From: Bacillaceae bacterium OF18-1A
GTDB taxonomy: Bacteria > Bacillota > Bacilli > Bacillales > Bacillaceae_G
Length of the DNA: 64,000 nucleotides
Direction: 5' to 3'
NCBI GenBank assembly: GCA_027694045.1
Contig: JAQEWB010000002.1
Location: 558,001 to 622,000, forward strand
This document shows, in pieces, positions 19,499 through 27,680 of the stretch. The notes beneath the pieces are model-generated. The model was not told the origin of the DNA, ran no database searches, and was given only the letters and a program-made list of their open reading frames with translations. Both the position numbers and the translations under genes were made by a program. The stretch's first letter is position 1, and each line of letters starts with the position of its first letter.

Positions 19499-20377
19499 TT
19501 AGTTATTGTTCTTCCCAAAAATCTCTTCTTGTAGACGACGGCCTGTCGGTGTTGCTGCAAGTCCACCTTCCGCTGTTTCACGAAGCGCTACTGGCATCGT
19601 TTGTCCAATTCTAAACATTGCCTCAATCACTTCATCACATGGAATAGTACTAGTTACACCAGCTAATGCCAAATCAGCTGAAATCATCGCATTAGAAGCG
19701 CCTGCTGCATTACGTTTTACACAAGGTACTTCTACAAGCCCTGCAACAGGATCACATACTAAACCAAGCATGTTCTTTAATGAAATTGCCATTGCTGTAG
19801 CTGCTTGATCTTGTGTTCCACCAGCCATCTCAACTGCCGCTGCTGCTGCCATACCACTTGCTGAACCAACCTCAGCTTGACAGCCCCCTGCTGCACCAGA
19901 AATACAAGCATTATTCGCAACAACCATGCCGAAAGCTCCTGCTGTAAATAAAAATTCAATCATTTCTTCACGTGTAGGTTGTAATTTTTCTTTCAGTGCA
20001 AATAGTACACCAGGTACTGTTCCAGCAGATCCTGCCGTTGGTGTTGCACAAATGATTCCCATCGCTGCGTTTACTTCGTTTGTTGCAACAGCTTTACTCA
20101 CTGCGTCCAAAATCGTATCTCCAGATAAGCCTTTTCCGCTCTTCATATACGCCTGAACTTTTACAGCATCTCCACCAGTTAAACCGGTCGGTGATTTTAC
20201 GCCACGAATACCACGTTCTACTGCTTGCTCCATCACGACTAAATTCTTTTCCATACCAGCAATTACTTCTTCACGTGAAATACTTCTTGTTTCCATTTCA
20301 CATTGAATCATAATTTCTGCGATTTTTACATTTTGTTCTTTAGCTTGCGCCACTAGTTCCGCTGCGTTCCGAAACAT
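19499..20377 (-). CDS. sdaAA: L-serine dehydratase, alpha subunit
   Basis: SdaAA is the catalytic, [4Fe-4S]-containing subunit that deaminates serine to pyruvate and ammonia. The 292-residue frame (ATG at 20377 with GGGGGG upstream) is rich in Gly/Ala. It keeps the cysteine-bearing segments near CISGAAGGCQ, CDPVAGLVEVPC and the serine/iron-sulfur region GSAGTVPG. It lies 18 bases downstream of sdaAB, making a two-gene operon. Confidence 0.95.
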   Translation of the reverse strand: MFRNAAELVAQAKEQNVKIAEIMIQCEMETRSISREEVIAGMEKNLVVMEQAVERGIRGVKSPTGLTGGDAVKVQAYMKSGKGLSGDTILDAVSKAVATNEVNAAMGIICATPTAGSAGTVPGVLFALKEKLQPTREEMIEFLFTAGAFGMVVANNACISGAAGGCQAEVGSASGMAAAAAVEMAGGTQDQAATAMAISLKNMLGLVCDPVAGLVEVPCVKRNAAGASNAMISADLALAGVTSTIPCDEVIEAMFRIGQTMPVALRETAEGGLAATPTGRRLQEEIFGKNNN

Positions 20378-20395
20378 GGTGTGTCCCCCCTGCAA

Positions 20396-21058
20396 TTAAT
20401 CCATAATAGTTACTTGACAAATATTTTGTTGCGCTTTTATCTCTTCAATCACTTCATCTGCTAACAATTCATCTGTTTCGATGACCATAAGTGCTCTTCT
20501 TCCTTTTTCTTTACGAGACACACTCATTGTACTAATGTTAATCTCATGTTTTGCAAGGATTGAAGCTACCGCTGCAATAGCACCGAAGCGATCGTTATTT
20601 ACAATAAGAAGTGCTGGACTTGTTCCTGATAATTGAAGATCAAAGCCGTTTAATTCTACAACTTCAATTTTACCGCCACCAATAGAACATGCGACAACTT
20701 CAATTTCTTCTTCTCCCTTATACAGACGAATTTTCGCTGTATTTGGATGAGGCGCATTTGCATCCTCCTCAATGAATTCCACTTCAATTTCGCGCTCTTT
20801 TGCTATTTCTAGCGCCTCTGGAATACGTAAGTCATCTGTTTCAAACCCTAATATTCCACCGATTAACGCTACGTCCGTACCATGACCTCGATACGTCTTT
20901 GCAAATGATCCATATAATGAAATGCTTACTCTTTCTGGTTCATGACGAAACAGCTGGCGAGCAACTTGCCCCATTCTTGCTGCGCCTGCTGTATGTGAAC
21001 TTGATGGACCAATCATAACTGGACCAATAATATCAAATACTGAGCGATACTTCATCAT
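20396..21058 (-). CDS. sdaAB: L-serine dehydratase, beta subunit
   Basis: The 220-residue protein begins with the GPSSSHTAGAARMG motif (about 17-30) of the serine dehydratase beta domain and ends in an ACT domain (about 148-220) that may sense an amino acid. It pairs with SdaAA. Two consecutive ATG codons follow GGGGGAG; the second (21055) may be the true start. Confidence 0.95.
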   Translation of the reverse strand: MMKYRSVFDIIGPVMIGPSSSHTAGAARMGQVARQLFRHEPERVSISLYGSFAKTYRGHGTDVALIGGILGFETDDLRIPEALEIAKEREIEVEFIEEDANAPHPNTAKIRLYKGEEEIEVVACSIGGGKIEVVELNGFDLQLSGTSPALLIVNNDRFGAIAAVASILAKHEINISTMSVSRKEKGRRALMVIETDELLADEVIEEIKAQQNICQVTIMD

Positions 21059-21140
21059 AACTCCCCCTAAACCTCTATGAAAAATTTTTCTACTATTCTA
21101 TTAAGCTGCCAAATTTGTTGCTATTCATACTTTGTGTACT

Positions 21141-21377
21141 TTATCTTGTTAATGACGCTACAATAACAATGCAGGCGATTAAAACTAGCCTTTCTGGTAC
21201 ACATTTTTTCATTTGTTTCACTAAAAGTGATATAAAGTAACCAGCAATAAATCCTGGTAGCAATCCAAAGTTTAACACAGAAGCCATTGCAAGCATAGCA
21301 TAAACAAGTAATATACCTATCGCTAATATAACTGTATAAGCTACTCCGCCTAGACTATCTGCTAATTGTCTAACCTT
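21141..21377 (-). pseudogene. Remnant of a small membrane-protein gene lacking a start
   Basis: An open frame of 78 codons translates to a clearly protein-like, hydrophobic sequence with segments VAYTVILAIGILLVYAML and LLPGFIAGYFISLLV, a basic loop, and LVLIACIVIVASLTR before TAA. A stop codon lies immediately upstream, and the first ATG is codon 28, inside a membrane helix, with no ribosome site. I therefore read it as a 5'-truncated gene. I do not recognise the family. Confidence 0.45.
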
Positions 21378-21817
21378 TTAAAAAATGATGCACCAATTCA
21401 ATTACATATAATCGAAAAATTCCCATTCATTTCATACCGTTTGGTGCTTAAAAATGGAGAATGAAAAAGGACTTAGTACAAATAATAATACCTACACTGT
21501 GCTTTCTTTTTAGTCAATTTCGTTTGTTACAAAAATCGGCTAAAACACACCTTATAACTCACAATAAATTATAATGTGCCCTCATTATAGCCTGTTTTTT
21601 ATAAAACGCTTACTTTTGTTGAATTTTAAAATTTCTGAATAAGATACTTTTTTTCTTCTTTGTATTACTTGTATATACACGTACTTATATAACAGTTTAT
21701 CTAAACAAACGATTATACATATTTTCACCCTATATATTTTACCCTTTATACACTTCTGTGTTATTCAAGTATAAAATAAAATGATAACAGTTTTACTTTA
21801 AAATTTTTTAGAAATAA
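21378..21817. other. AT-rich stretch with no gene seen
   Basis: About 440 bases upstream of the membrane-protein remnant hold only short, stop-rich frames on both strands. Long A/T runs are common. I see no repeat, RNA motif or convincing promoter. It may be decayed coding DNA. Confidence 0.5.
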
Positions 21818-21849
21818 AAAAATGGTGAACTGAAGTCACCATTTTTTTT
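21816..21849 (-). terminator. Terminator of rnz
   Basis: AAAAATGGTGA and TCACCATTTTT form the stem, with further pairing of ACT and AGT in the loop. A and T runs flank both sides. Confidence 0.88.
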
Positions 21850-21858
21850 ATGAATGTA

Positions 21859-22782
21859 TTACTTATCTATTGAGAATGATTTCAAATCCATTGCTATTTC
21901 TGTATTAGGAAATAGCTCTCTTGCCTCTTTCAATAATTCCTTATATGTATCCCCTTGATAACGAGAACTAATATGAGTCAAGATTAACCGTTTCGCATTT
22001 GCCTGAATTGCGATACTCGCTGCTTGCTTAGATGTGGAATGAAAATAATCATACGCTTGTTGCTCATCTTCAGCTGCAAAAGTTGCCTCATGAACGAGTA
22101 CATCTGCATCTTGCGCAAGCTCTCTACTCGCCTCACAATATCGCGTATCGCCTAAGATAGTAATAACTTTCCCCTTTTGAGGCGGACCGATAAAGTCTTT
22201 TCCATTTAGTACTGTTCCATTTTCTAATTCCACTATTTCTCCATCTTTTAAACGTTTAAAAATTGGACCTGGCCTCACACCCATCGCCAATAATTTATCA
22301 ACTAAGAGAGCACCTTGTATATCTTTTTCTACAATACGATATCCGAAACATTCAATACCGTGTGACAATCTTTTCGTTTCTACATAAAATTTATCGTCTT
22401 CAAACACAGTACCTTCTTCTGTTATCTCTACAATTTCAAGTGGATATTTCACATGCGTCGTACTTACCGACAATGCTACTTCAATAAATTGTTTAATTCC
22501 CTTTGGTCCATATACTGTCAAAGGAGTAATACCGCCTTGAAATGAACGGCTACCTAATAAACCAGGCAATCCAAAAATATGATCACCATGTAAATGCGTA
22601 ATAAATATTTTTTCAATGCGGCGTGGACGTACAGGCGTATGTAATATTTGATGTTGCGTCGCTTCACCACAATCAAATAACCAAGTCTGCCCTCGTTCTT
22701 CTAACAATTGCAAAGCAATTGCTGAAACATTCCTTCCTTTCGAAGGAACACCTGCACCAGTTCCTAAAAATACAAATTCCAC
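21859..22782 (-). CDS. rnz: Ribonuclease Z (tRNA 3'-end endonuclease)
   Basis: RNase Z removes the 3' trailer from tRNA precursors that lack an encoded CCA. The 307-residue protein is a short-form enzyme with the zinc motif HLHGDH at 63-68, GDTRYC and HEATF downstream, and a final LTHISSRY block. The flexible-arm region for tRNA binding (around 150-185) is present. It sits alone between a terminator and a divergent small gene, as in B. subtilis yqjK. Confidence 0.96.
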   Translation of the reverse strand: MEFVFLGTGAGVPSKGRNVSAIALQLLEERGQTWLFDCGEATQHQILHTPVRPRRIEKIFITHLHGDHIFGLPGLLGSRSFQGGITPLTVYGPKGIKQFIEVALSVSTTHVKYPLEIVEITEEGTVFEDDKFYVETKRLSHGIECFGYRIVEKDIQGALLVDKLLAMGVRPGPIFKRLKDGEIVELENGTVLNGKDFIGPPQKGKVITILGDTRYCEASRELAQDADVLVHEATFAAEDEQQAYDYFHSTSKQAASIAIQANAKRLILTHISSRYQGDTYKELLKEARELFPNTEIAMDLKSFSIDK

Positions 22783-22885
22783 TTTCTTTCCTCCAGCTCT
22801 TTATATAATCTACCTCTCATCTTACGTAATGTTATTTCAAATGGCAAATTGAATTTACATAACCAATCATCTAGACAACTATATT

Positions 22886-22926
22886 ACACGAACGTTGATG
22901 TATAAAAACTTAGCAAACGTTCGTGT
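22886..22926. promoter_or_regulatory. Perfect 11-base inverted repeat between divergent genes
   Basis: ACACGAACGTT (22886-22896) and AACGTTCGTGT (22916-22926) are separated by 19 bases. The right arm falls between TTAGCA (22910-22915) and TAAAAT (22934-22939), an 18-base-spaced candidate promoter for the small gene at 22972. It could be an operator; a terminator is less likely because no gene ends here. Confidence 0.55.
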
Positions 22927-22971
22927 TTTATGTTAAAATAAATGTATTACATGTAAAGGGAGCGTTTTATT

Positions 22972-23223
22972 ATGAAAGAAGTATTTCGTTTACAAACTGA
23001 TTTTTCATCTTCATTTGATCGCTGGGTAAGTTCTTTCGTGTCCGATCACCCAGCACAATTAGAATGGACGACTTTAAAAGAATTAATCCATGAATATACA
23101 ACATCGCATACAAATGAGACGTTGCCAACATATATTTCTTCAGCTTTAACATATTACGCACAGCGCGTTTCAACAGCAAATAACTCAGAGATCGTTATTT
23201 TTGAAAATGCTACAATCTCATAA
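22972..23223 (+). CDS. Small protein of unknown function
   Basis: The 83-residue product is soluble-looking and has no signal peptide or membrane segment. A good AAAGGGAGCG site precedes the ATG, a candidate promoter lies upstream and a terminator follows, so it looks like a real single-gene unit. I do not recognise a family. The sequence has a Trp pair and an amphipathic helix around ELIHEYTTSH. Confidence 0.7.
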   Translation: MKEVFRLQTDFSSSFDRWVSSFVSDHPAQLEWTTLKELIHEYTTSHTNETLPTYISSALTYYAQRVSTANNSEIVIFENATIS

Positions 23224-23231
23224 TCTACTAT

Positions 23232-23257
23232 AAAAGCACTGATTACAGTGCTTTTTA
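23232..23257 (+). terminator. Rho-independent terminator
   Basis: AAAAGCACTG and CAGTGCTTTT flank an ATTA loop and are followed by a T-rich tail. It ends the 83-residue gene. Confidence 0.9.
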
Positions 23258-23284
23258 TTTATATTCATTACATCATTTATTTTT

Positions 23285-23557
23285 CCAACTTATTTCCTTT
23301 CTCTTACTTGTTCAGAAGACAATGAAGCACATACTCGCTTTTTGCTTATGCATATGGTAAGTACAGAAAGGCTCGGTTTAAAAGAGTTATATAGTGAAGA
23401 TGTAGATTCTAATCAAAAAGTGTGTATACAAGCTACATTACACTGCAAGACAAATGCGGCTATCTTGATTGAAAAAATCGTAAGTAGAATGCTATTAGAA
23501 TCAGGCGTTACTGCAGCTGGTTGGAAAACTTTATTCGATTTAGAAGCGAGTGAATAA
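23285..23557 (+). pseudogene. C-terminal remnant of an MgtC/SapB-like gene
   Basis: The frame is open from 23243 to the TAA at 23557, and its clear protein signal begins near 23310. It reads TCSEDNEAHTRFLLMHM, then TERLGLKELYSED, then IVSRMLLESGVTAAGWK. This resembles the C-terminal regulatory domain of Bacillus MgtC-like magnesium-associated membrane proteins as I remember them. The membrane half is absent, no ribosome site precedes any of the three clustered starts (23342-23354), and a terminator lies just upstream. A short ORF of 71 codons could be called here, but a truncated remnant explains it better. Confidence 0.6.
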
Positions 23558-23592
23558 TGAACGATGTCATGATATCTACTTCATGACACCTA

Positions 23593-24831
23593 CTACATAA
23601 ACTTATTTTCTAACTTTTGTTGAAACGACTTCTCTTTCTTACGTAGTAATTGACTACCTCGTTGTAAAAGCGGTGTTCCATACTTATCATTAATTTGATC
23701 AATGACAGCAAGTAACGGTTCTTTCTTCGCATCTTCTTCAAATGAAAACAAATCCAATTGCTTCACCGATTCAGTCTTCCACTCTATTTCAGTAGCTGTA
23801 ACACCAAGTAAACGTACCGAATCACCGTCCCAATGTTGCTTCCATAAACGAGATGCCGCCTGAAAGATATCACGTTCTTCCCAAATCGCATTTTTCAATT
23901 GCTTACTTCGCGTTACCGTTCGCCTATCGTGATACTTAATCATAATTTGAATATTATAGCTGACAAGCGTTCGCTTTTGTAATCTTTTACTCACTGATTT
24001 TGATAGCCTTTCTAACATATCAAGTAATTCTTTCTCTTCATCCATATCCTTTGAGAAAGTCATTGAATTACCAACACTTTTATGTTGTCCCATTTGACTC
24101 GGATCAACTTCCCTATCATCCACACCTTTTGCACGCCTTTGTAAATCAACACCGTGCTTACCAATTTTAGCGCGAATAATATGCTCGTCTCCCTTTGCCA
24201 ACTGTTCAATTGTCTGTATATGAATATCATTTAATTTTTCAGCTGTTTTCTCACCAATTCCATGCATGGCTCCAACTGGAAGTGGCCAAATCAACTTTGG
24301 AATATCACGTTTTCGAAGTACAGTAATACCAAGTGGTTTTTTCATATCTGAAGCGGTTTTGGCTAGAAAAAGGTTCGGAGCAATTCCAATACTACATGGA
24401 AGCTGTAACTCTGTTAATAACGCTTGTTGAATCATCTTTGCTATTTCAAGAGGTGAACCGAGTGCATAGCAATCTGTAATATCTAAATATCCTTCATCAA
24501 TAGAAACGGGTTGTATTTTTTCTGTAAAACGGGAAAGAATTTGGAACATTTGAAATGAAGCTTCGCGGTATAATGTGAAATTAGGACGCCTTACAACTAA
24601 TTGCGGACATAACCTTTTCGCCTCCCAAAGAGGCATCGTCGTACGTATCCCATACTCTCTCGCCTCATAACTACATGTTATAATAATCCCTTTTCTTTCT
24701 TTTTCATTTCCAGCAACCGCTAACGGCTTCCCTTGTAATGATGGGTCATGAGCAATTTCAACAGATGCGAAAAAGCAATTCATATCTACATGTAAAATAA
24801 CACGACCATTTTTCGGATACATTTCTCGCAT
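23593..24831 (-). CDS. dinB: Y-family DNA polymerase IV (PolY1/YqjH-like)
   Basis: This error-prone polymerase copies past damaged bases. The 412-residue protein starts at MREMYPKNGRVILHVDMNCFF behind GGAGGAGTGAG. The catalytic acidic residues are in HVDMNCFFASVE and SIDEGYLD. Helix-hairpin-helix, little-finger and linker regions follow, and QLDLF at about 358-362 is a sliding-clamp binding motif. Its place beside rnz and the PepT-like peptidase corresponds to B. subtilis yqjH (polY1). I see no LexA box upstream. Confidence 0.94.
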   Translation of the reverse strand: MREMYPKNGRVILHVDMNCFFASVEIAHDPSLQGKPLAVAGNEKERKGIIITCSYEAREYGIRTTMPLWEAKRLCPQLVVRRPNFTLYREASFQMFQILSRFTEKIQPVSIDEGYLDITDCYALGSPLEIAKMIQQALLTELQLPCSIGIAPNLFLAKTASDMKKPLGITVLRKRDIPKLIWPLPVGAMHGIGEKTAEKLNDIHIQTIEQLAKGDEHIIRAKIGKHGVDLQRRAKGVDDREVDPSQMGQHKSVGNSMTFSKDMDEEKELLDMLERLSKSVSKRLQKRTLVSYNIQIMIKYHDRRTVTRSKQLKNAIWEERDIFQAASRLWKQHWDGDSVRLLGVTATEIEWKTESVKQLDLFSFEEDAKKEPLLAVIDQINDKYGTPLLQRGSQLLRKKEKSFQQKLENKFM

Positions 24832-24971
24832 AGTGCTCACTCCTCCAAAGAACATTTGTTCCTTCATTATATCAAATTCATGCACAATATAATAATTACT
24901 TATTCTTTTTATCCTTATTTTTGCTATAATGAATATAAATATGGATATTATTGTAAAAGGAGTGACCTATT

Positions 24972-25172
24972 GTGAAATCAAATAGTAAACTCAATTATAC
25001 ATTTCTCGTTATTATATTAATCATCTTAATTAATTATTTATTACTCCCTATTTTTGATATTAACGCAGCCGGGATCCTTCCAAGTCTACTGAGCATTATA
25101 ACAACTGATATACTGCCATGGATTTTCTTATATTGGCTCATTCGCCTTGTAAAAGCAATCGAATCAAAATAA
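24972..25172 (+). CDS. Small membrane protein of unknown function
   Basis: A GTG start with AAAGGAGTG upstream gives 66 residues. Two hydrophobic segments (about 9-28 and 35-60) with a short basic tail predict a double-spanning membrane protein. It has its own terminator. I do not recognise the family. Confidence 0.7.
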   Translation: MKSNSKLNYTFLVIILIILINYLLLPIFDINAAGILPSLLSIITTDILPWIFLYWLIRLVKAIESK

Positions 25173-25208
25173 AAAGCGTGTAAATCAGTTGTGATTTACA
25201 CGCTTTTT
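25171..25208. terminator. Bidirectional terminator
   Basis: Perfect 17-base arms (AAAAAGCGTGTAAATCA and its complement) surround a GTTG loop. It separates the small membrane-protein gene from the convergent peptidase gene. Confidence 0.93.
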
Positions 25209-25216
25209 CTATTCCA

Positions 25217-26335
25217 TTACTTCGCTACTTCTTCAATAATTGCAACAACTAATTCTGCTGTTTTTGTTAATTCTTCAACAGGAATCTTTTCGTTTGTTGT
25301 ATGAATTTCTTCATAACCAACTGCTAAGTTAACTGTTGGGATACCATGTCCTGCAATTACGTTTGCATCACTTCCGCCACCGCTTTGGTGAAGAGAAGGT
25401 GTACGACCAATTTTTTCAGCTGCACGTTTTGCAACTTCTACAACGTGGTCGCCATCGGCAAATTTAAATCCTGGGTACATAACGTTTACTTCAACGTCTG
25501 CTTGACCGCCCATTTCTGTTGCAGTTGTTTCAAATGCTTCTTTCATTTTTGCAACTTGCGCTTCCATTTTCTCATTAATTAAAGAACGAGCTTCTGCAAA
25601 AATTTGTACATGATCACAAACGATATTTGTTTGTGTACCACCTTCGAAACGTCCAATATTTGCAGTCGTTTCAGAATCAATACGACCAAGTGGCATCTTC
25701 GCAATTGCTTTCGCTGCGATAGTAATTGCAGATACACCTTTTTCTGGTGCTACACCAGCGTGAGCTGTTTTCCCGCGAATAATTGCGTTCACTTTCGCTT
25801 GTGTTGGAGCTGCAACAACGATTTCTCCAACTTTTCCATCGCTATCTAATGCATAACCGTATTTCGCTGTAATGCGTTCACGATCTAATGCTTTTGCACC
25901 AACAAGACCAGATTCTTCTCCAACTGTAATAATAAATTCAATTTTACCATGAGGGATGTTTTCCTCTTTTAACACACGAATTGCCTCAAACATTGATGCT
26001 AACCCAGCTTTGTCATCCGCACCTAAAATTGTAGTGCCATCTGATACGATATATCCATCTTTAATAGAAGGCTTAATTCCGTTACCAGGAACTACTGTAT
26101 CCATATGAGAAGTAAAGTAAATTGTATCCACACCATCTTTTGTTGCTGGTAAAGTACAGATTAAATTACCTGCACCATGCCCAGTTACAGACATTGTATC
26201 ATCTTCAAATACTTCTACACCTAAATCTGTAAATTTCTTTGTTAATACTTTGCAAATCTCTGCTTCAAATTTTGTTTCAGAATCTACTTGTACCAATTCC
26301 ATAAATTCATTTACCAAACGTTCTTGATTAATCAT
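25217..26335 (-). CDS. yqjE: PepT-like M20 metallopeptidase (YqjE-like)
   Basis: The 372-residue enzyme belongs to the M20 peptidase family near tripeptidase T. It shows the zinc ligands and catalytic Asp in SHMDTVVPG, GADDKAG and the GEESGLVGA motif with the general-base Glu, followed by a dimerisation domain and a terminal GGGSDAN segment. It probably trims small peptides in the cytoplasm. In B. subtilis the equivalent gene is yqjE, also beside polY1. Confidence 0.92.
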   Translation of the reverse strand: MINQERLVNEFMELVQVDSETKFEAEICKVLTKKFTDLGVEVFEDDTMSVTGHGAGNLICTLPATKDGVDTIYFTSHMDTVVPGNGIKPSIKDGYIVSDGTTILGADDKAGLASMFEAIRVLKEENIPHGKIEFIITVGEESGLVGAKALDRERITAKYGYALDSDGKVGEIVVAAPTQAKVNAIIRGKTAHAGVAPEKGVSAITIAAKAIAKMPLGRIDSETTANIGRFEGGTQTNIVCDHVQIFAEARSLINEKMEAQVAKMKEAFETTATEMGGQADVEVNVMYPGFKFADGDHVVEVAKRAAEKIGRTPSLHQSGGGSDANVIAGHGIPTVNLAVGYEEIHTTNEKIPVEELTKTAELVVAIIEEVAK

Positions 26336-26419
26336 AAGACTGCGCCTCCTGCACTACCATTATGTATGTAACACTACTAATTATAACAGAATTTCGCAAA
26401 AGTTTCGAAATACAAGACA

Positions 26420-26456
26420 AAAAACAGATGGTTCACATGTCTAGATAACCATCTGC
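26420..26456 (-). terminator. Terminator of the GNAT gene
   Basis: On the minus strand CAGATGGTT pairs with AACCATCTG and is followed by six T. The loop is 13 bases. Confidence 0.82.
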
Positions 26457-26462
26457 TTTCTA

Positions 26463-27008
26463 TTACTCGTTTAATAATACCCAGCGCATATGATCTTCCC
26501 ACACGCCATTTACCATTAGCATCTTTCTAGATACTCCTTCATATTGGAACCCTATCTTCGTCACTACTTGTATAGATGCTAAATTACGCGGCATAATCGG
26601 TGCTTCTATACGATGTAATTGAGACTCCTCAAAAGCAACTTGAATTGCTTTTCTAAGCGCTTCTGTCGTATAACCTTTATTCAACTCTTCTTTATCCAAT
26701 TTATAACTGAGTACACAAGATTGATAAATGCCACGAACGATTAAATTAAATGAAATACAGCCAATTATTTTCGTATCATCACCCTTTTTAAAAATCCATA
26801 GCCTGATAATCTTACCTTCCGCGAACTCTTTTCTATCCTTTTGCAATCTTTTCTTTTGATAATCTAATGTAAAGAAATCCTCTGGTCTATACTCTTCCCA
26901 AGCTTTTAAAAATTCACGATTTCTGTCGTAATATTGAAGAACTTTTTCAGCATACGACTCATCTATTTCCCTTAAATGCAAACGATTTGTTTCATATATT
27001 TTCATCAT
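26463..27008 (-). CDS. GNAT-family N-acetyltransferase (RimJ/RimL-like)
   Basis: The 181-residue protein begins with the typical ETNRLHLREIDESYAEKV segment of RimJ/RimL-type acetyltransferases. It has the acetyl-CoA loop region around LDKEELNKGYTTEAL, then NLASIQVVTKIGFQYEG. Such enzymes acetylate protein N-termini or small molecules; the substrate here is not predictable. I start at one of two adjacent ATG codons (27008/27005) with GGAG upstream. Confidence 0.88.
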   Translation of the reverse strand: MMKIYETNRLHLREIDESYAEKVLQYYDRNREFLKAWEEYRPEDFFTLDYQKKRLQKDRKEFAEGKIIRLWIFKKGDDTKIIGCISFNLIVRGIYQSCVLSYKLDKEELNKGYTTEALRKAIQVAFEESQLHRIEAPIMPRNLASIQVVTKIGFQYEGVSRKMLMVNGVWEDHMRWVLLNE

Positions 27009-27195
27009 CGTATCTCCATTCTTCAGCTTGCATAACAAAAATTAATAATCTATCTTTTAACATATTCTCTACACGCGCTCAAATTTCCTGTTATATTTTG
27101 CATCCCCTTCCCGAATTTTGTCCTTTATCTCCCCTTGTCCATCATTTCATTTCTCGTTACAATGAAATGGTACTGATTTGCAAGGAGGTATAAAG

Positions 27196-27288
27196 ATGCA
27201 TAAAAAAGCTCAAAAAGTTATGGTTTATATAATGCTAATTTCTATGCTTGTAACAACATTACTTGCTGGCGCGAGTATGTTTTGGTAA
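27196..27288 (+). CDS. Prli42-like 30-residue membrane peptide
   Basis: An ideal AAGGAGG site precedes the ATG at 27196. The product has a basic head (MHKKAQKVMVY), one membrane helix (about 10-27) and ends GASMFW. It matches the pattern I remember for Prli42, the tiny membrane anchor of the stressosome in Listeria, which is conserved in other Firmicutes. In that role it would tether stress-sensing complexes to the membrane. A terminator begins at its stop codon. It is too short for most gene finders. Confidence 0.8.
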   Translation: MHKKAQKVMVYIMLISMLVTTLLAGASMFW

Positions 27289-27315
27289 AAAGGGCGATAT
27301 GTTCGTCCTTTTTTT
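27287..27315 (+). terminator. Terminator of the Prli42-like gene
   Basis: AAAAAGGGCGA and TCGTCCTTTTT pair (one G-T) around a 5-base loop and are followed by more T. Confidence 0.88.
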
Positions 27316-27331
27316 ACTTTTTACGTCCAAT

Positions 27332-27367
27332 AAAATAAACCATCTCGAAATCGAGATGGTTTATTTT
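27332..27367 (-). terminator. Terminator of the 79-residue membrane protein gene
   Basis: Perfect 17-base arms centred on an AA loop (AAAATAAACCATCTCGA and its complement). The stem contains the stop codon of the minus-strand gene. Confidence 0.85.
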
Positions 27368-27600
27368 ATATAAAGCACGATCGCTACAATACTAAAAGAA
27401 AATGCCATTACAAGTGCTATTACAAAACTTTTGTACTGTTTCTGCTGAAATGCCCCAATAACGAAAGTAAGATTAAGTAATGCCATCAATATAATTGCTA
27501 CAACGAAAGAACATATATTAAAAGTTGCTAATATGAATGTAATCACAAATAGAAAGCCCACGAAAAATTGCATATATGAAATTTTTGGATTCAAGTACAT
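27361..27600 (-). CDS. Small hydrophobic membrane protein
   Basis: The 79-residue protein has three hydrophobic segments (about 9-28, 30-50 and 57-78) joined by a short QQKQYK loop. An AAAAGGGG site precedes the ATG. It resembles DUF3953-type proteins, but that assignment is weak. The function is unknown. Confidence 0.7.
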   Translation of the reverse strand: MYLNPKISYMQFFVGFLFVITFILATFNICSFVVAIILMALLNLTFVIGAFQQKQYKSFVIALVMAFSFSIVAIVLYIK

Positions 27601-27680
27601 ATGAGCAACCCCTTTTCTTTTTTTATCCTTCTATATCTTCATTAACGCACGGTTATGTACACATGTCAAGACAACTTATT

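Noticed and set aside
22886-22926. Inverted repeat read as an SOS (LexA/DinR) box for dinB
   Set aside because: The Bacillus SOS box needs CGAAC-N4-GTTCG spacing; here the halves are 19 bases apart, and dinB starts about 1.9 kb away on the other strand.
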